Positions 53,161 through 63,784 of a stretch of 64,000 nt of DNA are shown here, piece after piece. The stretch is from the NCBI GenBank assembly GCA_032716605.1, contig CM064519.1, positions 32,008,199 to 32,072,198 of the forward strand. Direction: 5' to 3'. Numbering within the stretch: position 1 is the first letter of the stretch; the number at the start of each line of letters is the position of its first letter. Both the position numbers and the translations under genes were made by a program. The DNA comes from Paralithodes platypus. Lineage: Eukaryota > Arthropoda > Malacostraca > Decapoda > Lithodidae. The notes under the pieces were generated by a model, which ran no database searches, was not told the DNA's origin, and was given only the letters and a program-made list of their open reading frames with translations.

Positions 53161-53426
53161 TTGACACCCTTGGCAAGGATAGAATCCAGTGACTTCTTCA
53201 TTGTAAAGAGACTACGACATTTACGGTGATAATGTATGTGTGGTATTCCTCCTTCTTCAAGGCCCTTGGCTGCTTCCAGGACTGGATCATGCTGCCTGAT
53301 TTCTGCAGCCCTGAGCAATGTGTTCCAGGAGTCCAAATCCTGTGGTGACACCAGAGCATCGCTGTCATCATCAGAGCAGTGGATGATACAGTCGATCCGT
53401 GCTCTCTTCCTCGCAGATGGTTCCAT
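53161..53426 (-). pseudogene. Transposon gene part 1: N-terminus with first zinc-finger-like module
   Basis: The start chosen is the ATG at 53426 (MEPSARKRARID, basic), not the upstream ATG at 53495, because the residues in between (VIFFAGVC) read through a sequence that looks like an intron acceptor (TATTTTTTGCAG, about 53451-53462 on the minus strand). The module reads DCIIHC ... IHYHRKCRSLFTMKK, a Cys-x3-Cys / His-x3-Cys arrangement that mirrors the module in part 2, so the N-terminus seems to carry a tandem pair. The frame is lost between about 53140 and 53175, where part 2 takes over. Confidence 0.68.
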
Positions 53427-53922
53427 CCTGCCGTCAAACAGTCGACACACACCTGCAAAAAATATCACCATTAAACCATGAACAAACAAACACATTACAT
53501 GGAAACCACTCTACATATGTTTGCTCCTTCCAATAATAAATTATCCCCAAAATATAACAAAAAATCCCCAAATATGAAATAAACCCCTAAATATGGAGAA
53601 ACTTGAAATACACATCGGAATAATTCTTGTAGAGAATCAAATAAGCTACAAGAGCTGTTAGAATATATTTTTCAATGTTCCCCATATTTAAGGATTTATT
53701 CTAGATTTAGAGGAAAATACCCAAAATATAGAGTATATTCCGAAATATGAGGAAATTTGAAAAATACCTAGGAACAACTCTGGTAGAGAATATAATTCTA
53801 CATAGGTGTTCAAAGTTTCGCGATGATTGTGTGATGGATTTTAAAGAAAATGAGGAAAACGCCGAGCGTCACGCTAAAAATCTTTATTTTTGGGTAGCGC
53901 CCCTATTGCATCAAAAAAAATA
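53427..53922. other. Transposon subterminal non-coding region with an internal duplication
   Basis: Two diverged copies of a block (CTAAATATGGAGAAACTTGA ... TTGTAGAGAATCA near 53587 and CGAAATATGAGGAAATTTGA ... CTGGTAGAGAATA near 53741) lie about 154 bp apart. Subterminal repeats often bind the transposase; that role is inference. A promoter for the gene should be here, but I cannot point to a clear TATA box or initiator. Confidence 0.55.
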
Positions 53923-54049
53923 GACTAAGCTACCAGTGCGAGAAGGCTATCATATCTTAATGTACTTACAGTCACTCTATAAACATTTTAGTACCATTCG
54001 TGTTTAGTCACCCCAGGTGGTACCGATATCTGGCCTGGCTCATGGACTA
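53923..54049 (-). repeat. Right terminal inverted repeat of the transposon
   Basis: Reverse complement of the left end, about 127 bp, ending GGCTCATGGACTA. The best block is TTAGTCACCCC followed by GGTGGTACCGATAT. Confidence 0.88.
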
Positions 54050-55518
54050 ATAAGGGTGTGGCTACCTTGGGCTAGATGTGATATAATGGGCATTTATGTG
54101 ACAACAATGTGTGAGTATTGTGAAGTTGTTTAGAAGCATATGATGACCGGGTGTTAATATTCAGAGAGTTCATGGAGTTTCAGTGCATTAGGTTTGGTTA
54201 AGTAAGCCATAGTATAGGGTAGTGTGATGGACATTTTGAGTCCAATGGTGACTATATATTTGTTACTCTTGATACACAGTGTGAAACCCATAATCATCTT
54301 GGGAAATACTCGTGAGGTAAGGAGTAAAGAGCCTTTCAGCTCCCAAATAATGGGACTAGTTGTTACTATTCAACATGCATGTGAATGAAATAGTTTTCTA
54401 TGTTTCTATGCACACTTTTTGTTAGATTTGGAAAGTAGCTTGTCAATTTTAAGCTGCAAAATTTCTAAACGATTTGTGTGTAAGAGGCTGTGCGAGTGTT
54501 GATAATCGACGATGCGATTGTATTTGACGGCGGTTTAGCACGGCTTTGTGAACAATTAGTGAAATAATCTGCGATTAAGTACGATAATGGACATGTTGCT
54601 TCTTTAGAGGTTGGTGATAACGCAAAAAAATGGGGTTAAAGATTACATTTATGTGTAGTTGTAAGCATATTTCACAATTATTTTTACAGTGTGATTGGTC
54701 TAAGTTCTTATTCCAGTGAGTGTGTGCGTGTGTCATTTCATGTTCGTTTGATTGTTATCTTCCCAAATGGCCTTTGGGGAGATTGCATAGTTGTCAGCAA
54801 ATACATAATTGTTTGCTTCTTTTTCTGTGTGAAGCGAAGATCTCAAATACCTGAGAACACAATGTACATTGCATTTGATACTTAATAACAAAATTGACTT
54901 AGTGAGAATAAAATTAACCTCCCTCCCTTGCCAATCTTACCTTGATATAACCTAGGCTAGCTTAGACTAGCCAAATACAACACAGCCTAACTTTACTTAA
55001 ATGTTTAGCTTAATATGATAGGTTAAGTGATTAGACTAGGTTAGTCCTTTCTGTATAATGATGACGCTCCTTCACATACATGCCTAACATTAGACATGGT
55101 TACTCAACTTTGGAAGGACCTCAACGAATCAGAGGGTAACAGTCTATGCCAATTCAAGCTTTTTCATTTCCTCCCGGGACTTGGAATTTTCTCGTATCTA
55201 TAAAAAACAAACACCCCCCATTAAAACGTCTTCTTTATATAAGCACACTGTAATTGTACTATTGGTAATCCCTATTCCATCAGGCACCTTCCATTCTTTC
55301 GGTCTCTCTCCACTTGTTCTTCCTATTCCTTTCCTCCAAAGACTCTCCTTATTTTCTAACACTCTCATTCCCACTAGTTACTTTTCAATATAACACTTGT
55401 CTTACGTTCCTGAATCTCCCTTTTCTATTGGACTTGGTTTTTCAAATTACCCATTCCTCTTGATGCTGTTTTTTCCACCAGAAACCCTAATTTACAAAGG
55501 ATAATGTCGGACAGGTTG
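54050..55518. other. Spacer, nothing recognised
   Basis: AT-rich; ctaggctagcttagactag words near 54950. No gene motif. Confidence 0.45.
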
Positions 55519-55706
55519 GGAGAGAGGTATCCTGCCAGGATTCGAACCCTTCAACCCACTCACTCCATGTATTTTTAGAAGAGTTGGGCCGTATCCACTC
55601 GATCATGAACGTATCCATTCATGGTCGAGGGGATACGGCGCCCAACTCTTCCAAAAATACCTGGAGGAAGTGGGTTCGAATCCTGGTCAGGATACCTCTC
55701 TCTCTC
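55519..55706. repeat. Inverted repeat of two tRNA-like sequences, head to head
   Basis: Two arms of about 90 bp face each other around 55612. Each contains, read outward, TCATGGTCGAGGGGATACGG (A-box-like), CCCAACTCTTCC (anticodon-arm-like), GGGTTCGAATCCTGG (B-box) and AGGATACCTCTC. The right arm reads on the plus strand, the left arm on the minus strand. The arms differ by several small changes, so they pair imperfectly. Confidence 0.82.
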
Positions 55707-56741
55707 TAATTCACTCTTCCACAAATTCTCCTACACCACCTATTTCCTTCCTTACACTCGATAACTATAAGAATAGTAAGTGTGTGGAAGTACTGCACAC
55801 TTACTATCCTTAGATACATCTCTCATGCCTAATCAAACTACCCTTACCATTCTTAATTTCTCACCCCATCAACAACTCTTTTCATCACAAGTCACACCTC
55901 CCATTAAGTACTTCACATGCCTTCCAACATCTCCCATCATTGCAAATACGGTAATATATTTAATATAATGTTCTTTCTTATCAAGTATATTTGTTCCCAT
56001 CACAACCACTTCTACCTTCTTAATGCACGCATTTATTCACTCAATAGCCTCCATAGGTATATTCTAAAAAGCCTATTATCCCTTCCACCAGCAGCCACCA
56101 TCCCATGATCCCTGCCCGCCTTCCTGCCTTCCACATTCCCTTCCAAACTTCAATTCCCCTCACTCCCTCTCTCACTCACTCACCAGCCAAATAAACATAG
56201 CCTCCTAGCAGCACCTTCAGCCCATCCATAACAGGTCCTGGGGCTGCCGAGCGAGCGACAATGTGACGAAGTGGATGTAGGGACCAATGTATTCCCTTTC
56301 CCCGATACTATAGCCTAAGAAATGTGCCTATTGCCGTCGCCCTTCTTCGGTTTTTCTTATCCTTTTCTTGTCCCCCTCTCTTCGAAAGTGATAGCCTTTC
56401 TTCTATTGGTCCCCGCTAGTTTTTCTGCTACAGTTCGACTAGAATGTGTGTTTCTTTCTACATTTGGCTTGGTTAGCGTGGATGTTATTTACATATGTTG
56501 ATTAGCCTGTTTGTTTTACTCAATTTATGTTAATTGTGTTATATCAGTACGCCTGTGTGTGTTTGTTTTTCTCATGTCCACCACCACACAAGCAGTCAAT
56601 AATGCTGTAATCTTTGTTTGTTTGTCATCCTCTCCCATCGTCTACTTTTCCACTTCGATTTCTCTTCAGCATTATCATGTTTCTTGTTTTATTGTCGGCT
56701 ATCTTTTCCCTCTCTCCCACTCCCCAGCGCTCGCGCGCGCT
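55707..56741. other. Spacer, nothing recognised
   Basis: T/C-rich. A short GC-richer patch (ccgagcgagcgacaatgtga) near 56248 is unassigned. Confidence 0.4.
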
Positions 56742-56743
56742 CG

Positions 56744-56805
<62 letters not shown>
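56742..56805. repeat. (CT)n microsatellite
   Basis: About 30 CT units after gcgcgcgctcgctctcg. Confidence 0.97.
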
Positions 56806-56811
<6 letters not shown>

Positions 56812-56999
56812 ATTCCATGTGCAATAATTATCACAAATATAATATTGTTTGGTTCGCATCAACATACATGTACTTGACACACCTTAATTATTTGTTTACT
56901 ATTAAAAAAGTTTGTACCGTAATGGTTCAGTTTAGCAAATAATTATACTAACAAATTACGTACTGCTATAACATAACACGAGGGACTAAACCTGTGTGT

Positions 57000-57213
57000 A
57001 GCCCTTTCATTATACAATGAGGCGCTTCTTTCTATATTCTACCCATCAGTAGACAATTGTTATCAACTTAGAAAGGACCTCTAGGAATTAAGAGGGTAAT
57101 AGTTACCCTATATTAAACCTTAGAGTACCACAAAGTTCTCCTAAACTGCATACAATCGACAAATAATAGTCAGAATAAAGGAATGAGATGAGCCTTGTGT
57201 TCTGGAGGGGTTA
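57000..57213. mobile_element. Decayed MITE, family C
   Basis: The order of landmarks is kept: AGCCCTTTCATTATACAATG, TTATCAACTTAGAAAGGACC, TTCTCCTAAACTGCATACAA, and an end GTGTTCTGGAGGGGTTAG. Length about 214 bp matches the family, but the TTAA ends are changed. Confidence 0.6.
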
Positions 57214-58353
57214 GGGGTAAAAGTTTAGTTTGAGCTGAACGTTGACTATTGATAGGTCATAGCTCTCTGCATGGTAATTATCAAAACATAGGGCCTACGG
57301 ATGCATACCAAATTTGAGTAATCCCATGCCTACTTTGACTACTTGTGTCCCCTTAGCTGCGTGTTTGGATCTTTATATTAGTCATATATTTGAATACTGA
57401 AGGGATATAACATGAAATGATTCCTTAACAAGAACAGGGACAACGAATGATAACTCTTAGTTCACTGATAAAATACAGAAGGTGAGTTTCGAAGAAGCAA
57501 TATTGATGCTTATAAATTGAAATTATAACGAATTTGATTACTTATTAAGACATTATAAAACTAATAAGAATTTAATTAATACTATTAGAGACAGATAAGT
57601 CATAATAGAGACGTAGGATATATAATAGAATACATTTTTAATAGGAGTAAGACAATGAGAGAAACGGACCTATAATACCATCACATAAAACAATGGATAA
57701 AACAACAAGGACACCACAATCAAAATTACTATGGAAACAATAATTAAAACAAAAAACAATTACAAAACGACAAGGAACACAAAGGAGCGAGCGAGAGGGA
57801 AAGACAAGAAGACACCAAAGACAAGAAAGGGGGCGACCCAAGCCTGAGTTATGGCCAAAGAATTTATTAAAACTCTGGTATCTTGACAATTTCACCCATC
57901 CGACCCTCCCTTCCCGTTCCTTCCTTTGTAGGCCGAGTCATACGAACTAGTTTCCCTGCGTTATTCTATGGGCAAGTATTATTCTGCTATCATTTCTGGG
58001 CTACTGTGATACTGGAAATAGCTAGTGAACTGAGGAGAGACATTTTGAGGTTGGCTAAACTCCTTTAAAACATATAATTCGAAGGTTAGGGGATCATAAT
58101 ACCCTCAAATATTGTCAGAAAAAGGTCTGGTCTGACTTCGTGTTTCTCCCTTACCAGTAGCGGGGTCCCCAACCTTGATTTGTGTCCAACTATTATTGGG
58201 GGGTAATTCCGCCCCTGTCCTGCCCGTATTGGCGTTTAGAGTGGAAACTGACAGTGAGGTGTGCCCCAAATACATTACATGCAAATTACTTACCCAATAG
58301 ATGGATAGATCGCTCCACTTCTCTTCGCCCTTTCCCTCTTTCACACACTCACA
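57214..58353. other. Spacer, nothing recognised
   Basis: AT-rich to 57850, more balanced to 58350. No domain in any ORF. Confidence 0.4.
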
Positions 58354-58385
<32 letters not shown>

Positions 58386-58395
58386 CTCTCTCATT
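58354..58395. repeat. (CT)n microsatellite
   Basis: Imperfect CT units. Confidence 0.9.
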
Positions 58396-58500
58396 ATGTT
58401 TAGGGAAGGAATAAACAGATACATTGACCTTTTCAAAAGAAGAGGCAAGAGGAATTGGAAAAAAAGGAAAATACAATAAAATGTTGATTAAATGAACCCA

Positions 58501-59019
<519 letters not shown>

Positions 59020-59600
59020 TGCCCAGTGCTTGGGATGGTATCCATTGTAAGTGCCCACATATGTGAACAATAGCGCACTGTGCCCCCATACAGAGCAAGA
59101 AGCTGTGCGGGGGTGAAGAACCCACGGAGACGCTTGGTGCCGCTAGAAGAGTGGCGAACACATCAAAAGGTATCAAAAGGTAAGGTAAAGGTTGAGCAGA
59201 CCTAACTTCTGGGAAGTTGTTATAGCATGAGTGGTAAAATGGTCTTTCCAAAAAAGTTTGAATGAAAAGGATACACCAAGGATATTGAGAGAAGATGAAG
59301 GATTGATCTGTATTGTTGAAGAGTAATTGATAATCTTGTGGAAAATTGCGACGGTTAGTTACATGGAGAAATTGGGTGTTGGAGGGATTGAAAGTAACAA
59401 GATTTACTCTGCTCCAATCAAAAGTACGTGATAGATCAGAAGATAGGCGTTCTATGGCCTCGTCACGTGACTCTAGAAGTGATTACATACTCGGTTGTTG
59501 TTAAAAAGTAGTTGAATAGTTTAAGGTAGTCATCAGCATATGAGTGGATGGGACTAGAGATACAGGTGAGTTTGCCTAGGCAGGGAGTCAGCACAGAAGA
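59020..59600 (-). pseudogene. Decayed Jockey-like reverse transcriptase
   Basis: On the minus strand, pieces in several frames follow the order of the RT at 39975-41067. HSYADDY (motif C) lies near 59537-59560, then FDWSRVNLVTFNPS, WKDHFTTHA-like residues near 59245, SQKLGLLN near 59210, RLRGFFTPAQLLALYGG near 59090-59140, and CSHMW near 59060. Many frameshifts and stops separate them. It is more diverged from the 40-kb copy than the fragment at 1-413, so it is an older insertion or a sister family. Confidence 0.75.
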
Positions 59601-60227
59601 ACAATTTTAGTTTGAGAGTGACAGGAACATTAACATTTTAAGCCATAGAGTTGAGAATTTGGAAAAGTCGAAGCCGAGAACACAAGAGCAAGCGAGTTTG
59701 TTGTGCAATACACACATCAACCTTTGACTTGGAAAATATGATTGAGAAAGTAGGAGTTTTTTATATTGTTTTCTATATTCCAACTTACTCTCTCTCGGGC
59801 ATAGGCTGAGAGCCTGTAAATTCAAACGCTGTACATTTAATGCTGAAGCCTGTGAGGTATCGTTCCATTCTAGGGAGTGATACATGTGAAGCACTTAGAG
59901 CTGCAACCAGCCCTTGTCCTCTTGCCTTTGCAAGATGCACGGCACTTGGTTGTCCACAAACTGCTCGAAGCAGTCCCATCTCTGGAGCTACCTCGCCTTC
60001 GTGCTTCACTGTCTCACCCCTTAGACTCAGACCCTCACTCTCAGAACGCCACCTATTGAGCAATTTACTCACTAGGCTTTGCCCCCCTGTAGCATATTTT
60101 GAATATGGGAATATTCATATAGTGCTATATAATCCGGGAACAATGAGGGTATTATTTTGGCGTTTCGGTGGGCTTTGTGGTAATGCACTGATACTAGGAA
60201 CAACACAAATCCGTCTCAATTTTAACT
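59601..60227. other. Unassigned stretch with overlapping ORFs
   Basis: 59785-60072 has open frames on both strands (95 residues minus, 160 residues plus reaching 60322). Composition is more balanced than its surroundings. I recognise no domain; it may be the body of an old repeat. Confidence 0.25.
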
Positions 60228-60300
60228 GTCTTCGTGGTACGATGTATAAGGTGTTGATTTTCGGTGTGAGCATCCTGGGTTCGAATCCACGGACTGCCAC
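60228..60300 (+). repeat. tRNA-like remnant
   Basis: TCTTCGTGGTACGATGTATA, then AAGGTGTTGATTTTCGGTGT, then the B-box GGGTTCGAATCCACG in tRNA spacing. The acceptor stem does not pair well, so it looks like a decayed tRNA-derived SINE head rather than a working gene. Confidence 0.5.
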
Positions 60301-60379
60301 ATGTGTTTGTAAATTTCATTAATCGATTTTAGGAGTATGGTTGGTTGTTGGAAGGAACATAGTAATATCTTCCCATTAA

Positions 60380-60450
60380 TACATCGGGATTCGAACACGG
60401 GACCATTGGATTACCAGTCCAGTGGCAAGACCAGAGATGCAGAGATGGGG
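60380..60450 (-). repeat. tRNA-like remnant, Thr(GGT)-like
   Basis: On the minus strand CTTGCCACTGGACTGGTAAT then CCAATGGTCCCGTGTTCGAATCCCG (split here for length) has an anticodon-arm-like GGA-CTGGTAA-TCC and the B-box TGTTCGAATCC. The acceptor is not clear. Opposite in direction to the remnant at 60228. Confidence 0.5.
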
Positions 60451-61488
60451 CTGCTTACAGTTGCTTCAGACACCGGAATGTTGGTGAGGAAAAGAAGATC
60501 AGGTTTGTTGGAGGAAAGGTGATGTTAAACAGATGTTCAATGGAGGAAAGGTCGCGATTGTTACGGAAATTAATAGTAAGAGTTGCAGACCGGGATCCAG
60601 GTCATTTTGATGGGTCGTCTGGCAAAGGGCGGTTGATCTGCGGGGCACTTATGGTCAATACTCAATACTCATAGATCCCATAAACTATGATTGTTGTGAA
60701 CATCATCGGACAGATTTGTAAAGAAAACCAATGATGACTGCACATGGTTGGGTAAAGCCAGTATAACACGAGCGCTTTACTTTCATCATTTATCCTCAAC
60801 ACTGGTCTGACAGCTTATTAGGTATACCTTTAGGGTTATTCTGCCACCTGCTGCATATCAATCTATCACCAATTTAGTTTCCAATATCAGTGCAAAAGAT
60901 TCCAGAAATATTGTCAGAGAGTTGTTGACCATAGGATATTGACGATAAAACTCTGATGTAACACCCTTTTAGCAGATTCACCTGAGGCACCAATGAATAC
61001 AGAAATGGTCTCCACGGCATGTGCAAGGCGCTGCTACTCCCACCTTCACACTTGATCTTTGCCTTATAATACTTTGAGTGGACTGGTGTACTTATATCTT
61101 ACTTCAGTATACGCTATATTCTAATTAACCGGAATGAAAAAGCTATGGAGGATTACATTAGTAGTGCGATTTAAATGATATAGCACATGTCTTACGATCA
61201 GCTTGTTAGTAATCATACTGAGAGTTAATTTTGCCTATTGCAGAATCATTAGCTATATGTTAAAAACACATTTTATATTCTTTCACCAAAAACTAATTAT
61301 TGATAGTTCAAAGAGACTATCTAAAGCAATGTACGTAGTAAGCATAGCCAGTTATTTTACGAGTTATTATAACATATATTGCCCATAACGCCGTATAGTA
61401 AGTTGAATGCATAATTTTAGTTTATCTTACATGTTGCAATACATTATATGGCATACATTTTACTTGTATTGCACACTATTGTGTGTTT
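60451..61488. other. Spacer, nothing recognised
   Basis: No motif or repeat seen. Confidence 0.4.
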
Positions 61489-61929
61489 TTTTATATGATA
61501 TAGCAATGGTATGCTTTATGTACTCCTGTATACAAATAAAACTGTATATAGCAATGGTATGCTTTATGTACTCCTGTATACAAATAAAACTGTATATAGC
61601 AATGGTATGCTTTATGTACTCCTGTATACAAATAAACTGTATATAGCAATGGTATGCTTTATGTACTCCTGTATACAAATAAAACTGTATATAGCATGGT
61701 AGGCTTTAATGTACTCCTGTATACAAATAAAAACTGTATATAGCAATGGTATGCTTTATGTACTCCTGTATACAAATAAAACTGTATATAGCAATGGTAT
61801 GCTTTATGTACTCCTGTATACAAATAAAACTGTATATAGCAATGGTATGCGTTATGTACTCCTATATACAAATAAAACTGTATATAGCAATGGTATGCTT
61901 TATGTACTCCTGTATACAAATAAAACTGC
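61489..61929. repeat. 48-bp satellite, about 9 copies
   Basis: The unit reads AATGGTATGCTTTATGTACT, CCTGTATACAAATAAAACTG, TATATAGC. Because 48 is a multiple of three, the array is open in several frames and gives repetitive peptides (YVLLYTNKTVYSNGM and similar); these are not evidence for a gene. Confidence 0.97.
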
Positions 61930-62039
61930 AATATAAATAATACATAGTTACATACATATATAAATAAAGTAAATTTAACTAGCCCATCTGATGCTCAATA
62001 GTTGAAAACAAATTGTGTTTAATGTATGATAATGTGAGG

Positions 62040-62430
62040 ATGTAGGTATTTGTGGCAGTAGGTGGTAGTGGGAGGGTGTGATAGGCGATGATCGATAACT
62101 GTGTATATATTAATGTATTGTGGCCTATGACAGGTGGTAGCAGCAGTGGCAGGAGCTAATAGTAGGTTATAGTGGGTGGTTGTATGTATTGGTAGCTGCC
62201 GGAAATAGTGGAAATAATGGTAGTAGGTGATGGGAATGGGTGGTGAGAAGTAGGTGGTAGGTGATGCTAGGTATTGGTGGGTGATTGTAGTATTGGTAGG
62301 TGATGATAGTAGTAGCAGGTACTAGTGGTAGGTGGTCGTAGGTACTAGTGGGTGATTGTATTAGTACTAAGTGATGGTAATAGGTACAGGTACTAGTGGT
62401 AGGTGGTGGTAGGTAATGGTGGGTGGTTCC
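62040..62430. repeat. Degenerate G/T/A minisatellite
   Basis: Words such as TAGGTGGTAGGTGATG and AGGTACTAGTGGTAGGTGGT recur at irregular 15-40 bp spacing. One strand is nearly free of C. Confidence 0.6.
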
Positions 62431-62814
62431 TGGTGCCTCCTCAAAGCCTCTCCACATATCGGGTCATTATCGGAGTGTCGCAGAGGGTGGCTGGCCTGAT
62501 GTACTGCCTCCCTTCCTTTTACTCCTCATGCAACTACTAGAATATACAGCTGAACCAAACACAAATATTCGGCTACTCGTCCTTTTCCTGCACCTGCTAG
62601 CACTACTTGAACCCTTATCCATCATTACGTTCAGTTGGACAAAAAAGGGATGTACTAGCCCCTCTCATTTCACTCTGCCTACGTCCACGTCCTATCACTT
62701 TCTACGCCAGACAAATTGTACACTTGAACAAATACATTAAGCACATCACTATTCTAGGACGTCTATTTATTCTATGCTGGCATTTAGTAGGCATTTTTGT
62801 TTTTAGCTAAGAAG
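62431..62814. other. Spacer, nothing recognised
   Basis: An overlapping 105-residue ORF shows no domain. Confidence 0.35.
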
Positions 62815-62911
62815 GTTTATGTGAAGTCAGAGGGTCTTACAAAGCTGATTATATCGTCTAATTTTAGCCACAATAAAATGCAAAATGACGTCCTAGTACT
62901 GAAAGGGTTAA
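62815..62911. mobile_element. Partial MITE, family C (right half)
   Basis: Contains attatatcgtctaattttagc and ends GACGTCCTAGTACTGAAAGGGTTAA, as in complete copies. The left half is not recognisable. Confidence 0.65.
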
Positions 62912-63160
62912 CTGTGATATATCCTGTCTTTGTGACCAGGTGCAGATGGTCTTGGTACTTCATATATTGAATACTATATATATACTGCCGAATTATTGCC
63001 AAGTAGTTCGTATAACTATAAAGAGCGAGTTAATGTAATATTATACATTTATGCATCAATTGTATCATCTACTAATTATTATAAACCTTCGAGGGCAAAT
63101 GAAGCTAAAAGGAGGATTATGTTGATTAGAAAACAATTAAAAGGGTTATTCAACCACCCT

Positions 63161-63275
63161 TTAAGGATGGGTCTTAATTATGACAACATTTCACTTTACA
63201 TATTCTTCAGGTCAAACTGTTTGACCTTTAGAATTTGCACAACCAAACGTTGTTATAATAAAGACCCATCCTTAA
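63161..63275. mobile_element. 115-bp TTAA MITE with a central hairpin (family E)
   Basis: Left TTAAGGATGGGTCTTAATTA(TGACAAC), right (GTTGT)TATAATAAAGACCCATCCTTAA: inverted ends of about 26 bp with few mismatches and TTAA at both edges. The middle has the perfect hairpin AGGTCAAA-CTG-TTTGACCT. Confidence 0.8.

Positions 63276-63784
<509 letters not shown>

Larger units (their letters stand above)
48464..54049 (-). mobile_element. Nearly complete DNA transposon, Academ-like (DDE-like core plus XPG nuclease)
   Basis: 5586 bp from TAGTCCATGAGCC at the left to GGCTCATGGACTA at the right. Both ends share inverted repeats of about 130 bp. Three bases, ATA, flank both sides (48461-48463 and 54050-54052), a candidate target duplication; TA next to GTCCATGAGCC is an alternative reading. 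One minus-strand gene fills 53426 to 48792. Its domains (two zinc-finger-like modules, DDE-like core, XPG/FEN1-like nuclease, eight-Cys CXC domain) match what I know of Academ, whose hallmark is an XPG-type nuclease in the transposase and 3-4 bp target duplications. The family call is inference. Confidence 0.82.

Noticed and set aside
53427..53495. Upstream ATG at 53495 as the transposase start
   Set aside because: The extension reads through TATTTTTTGCAG, which looks like an intron acceptor, and the basic MEPSARKRARID start at 53426 is more natural.
48464..54049. KDZ-type transposon
   Set aside because: No 8-bp duplication is visible at the ends, and the XPG-like nuclease points to Academ instead.
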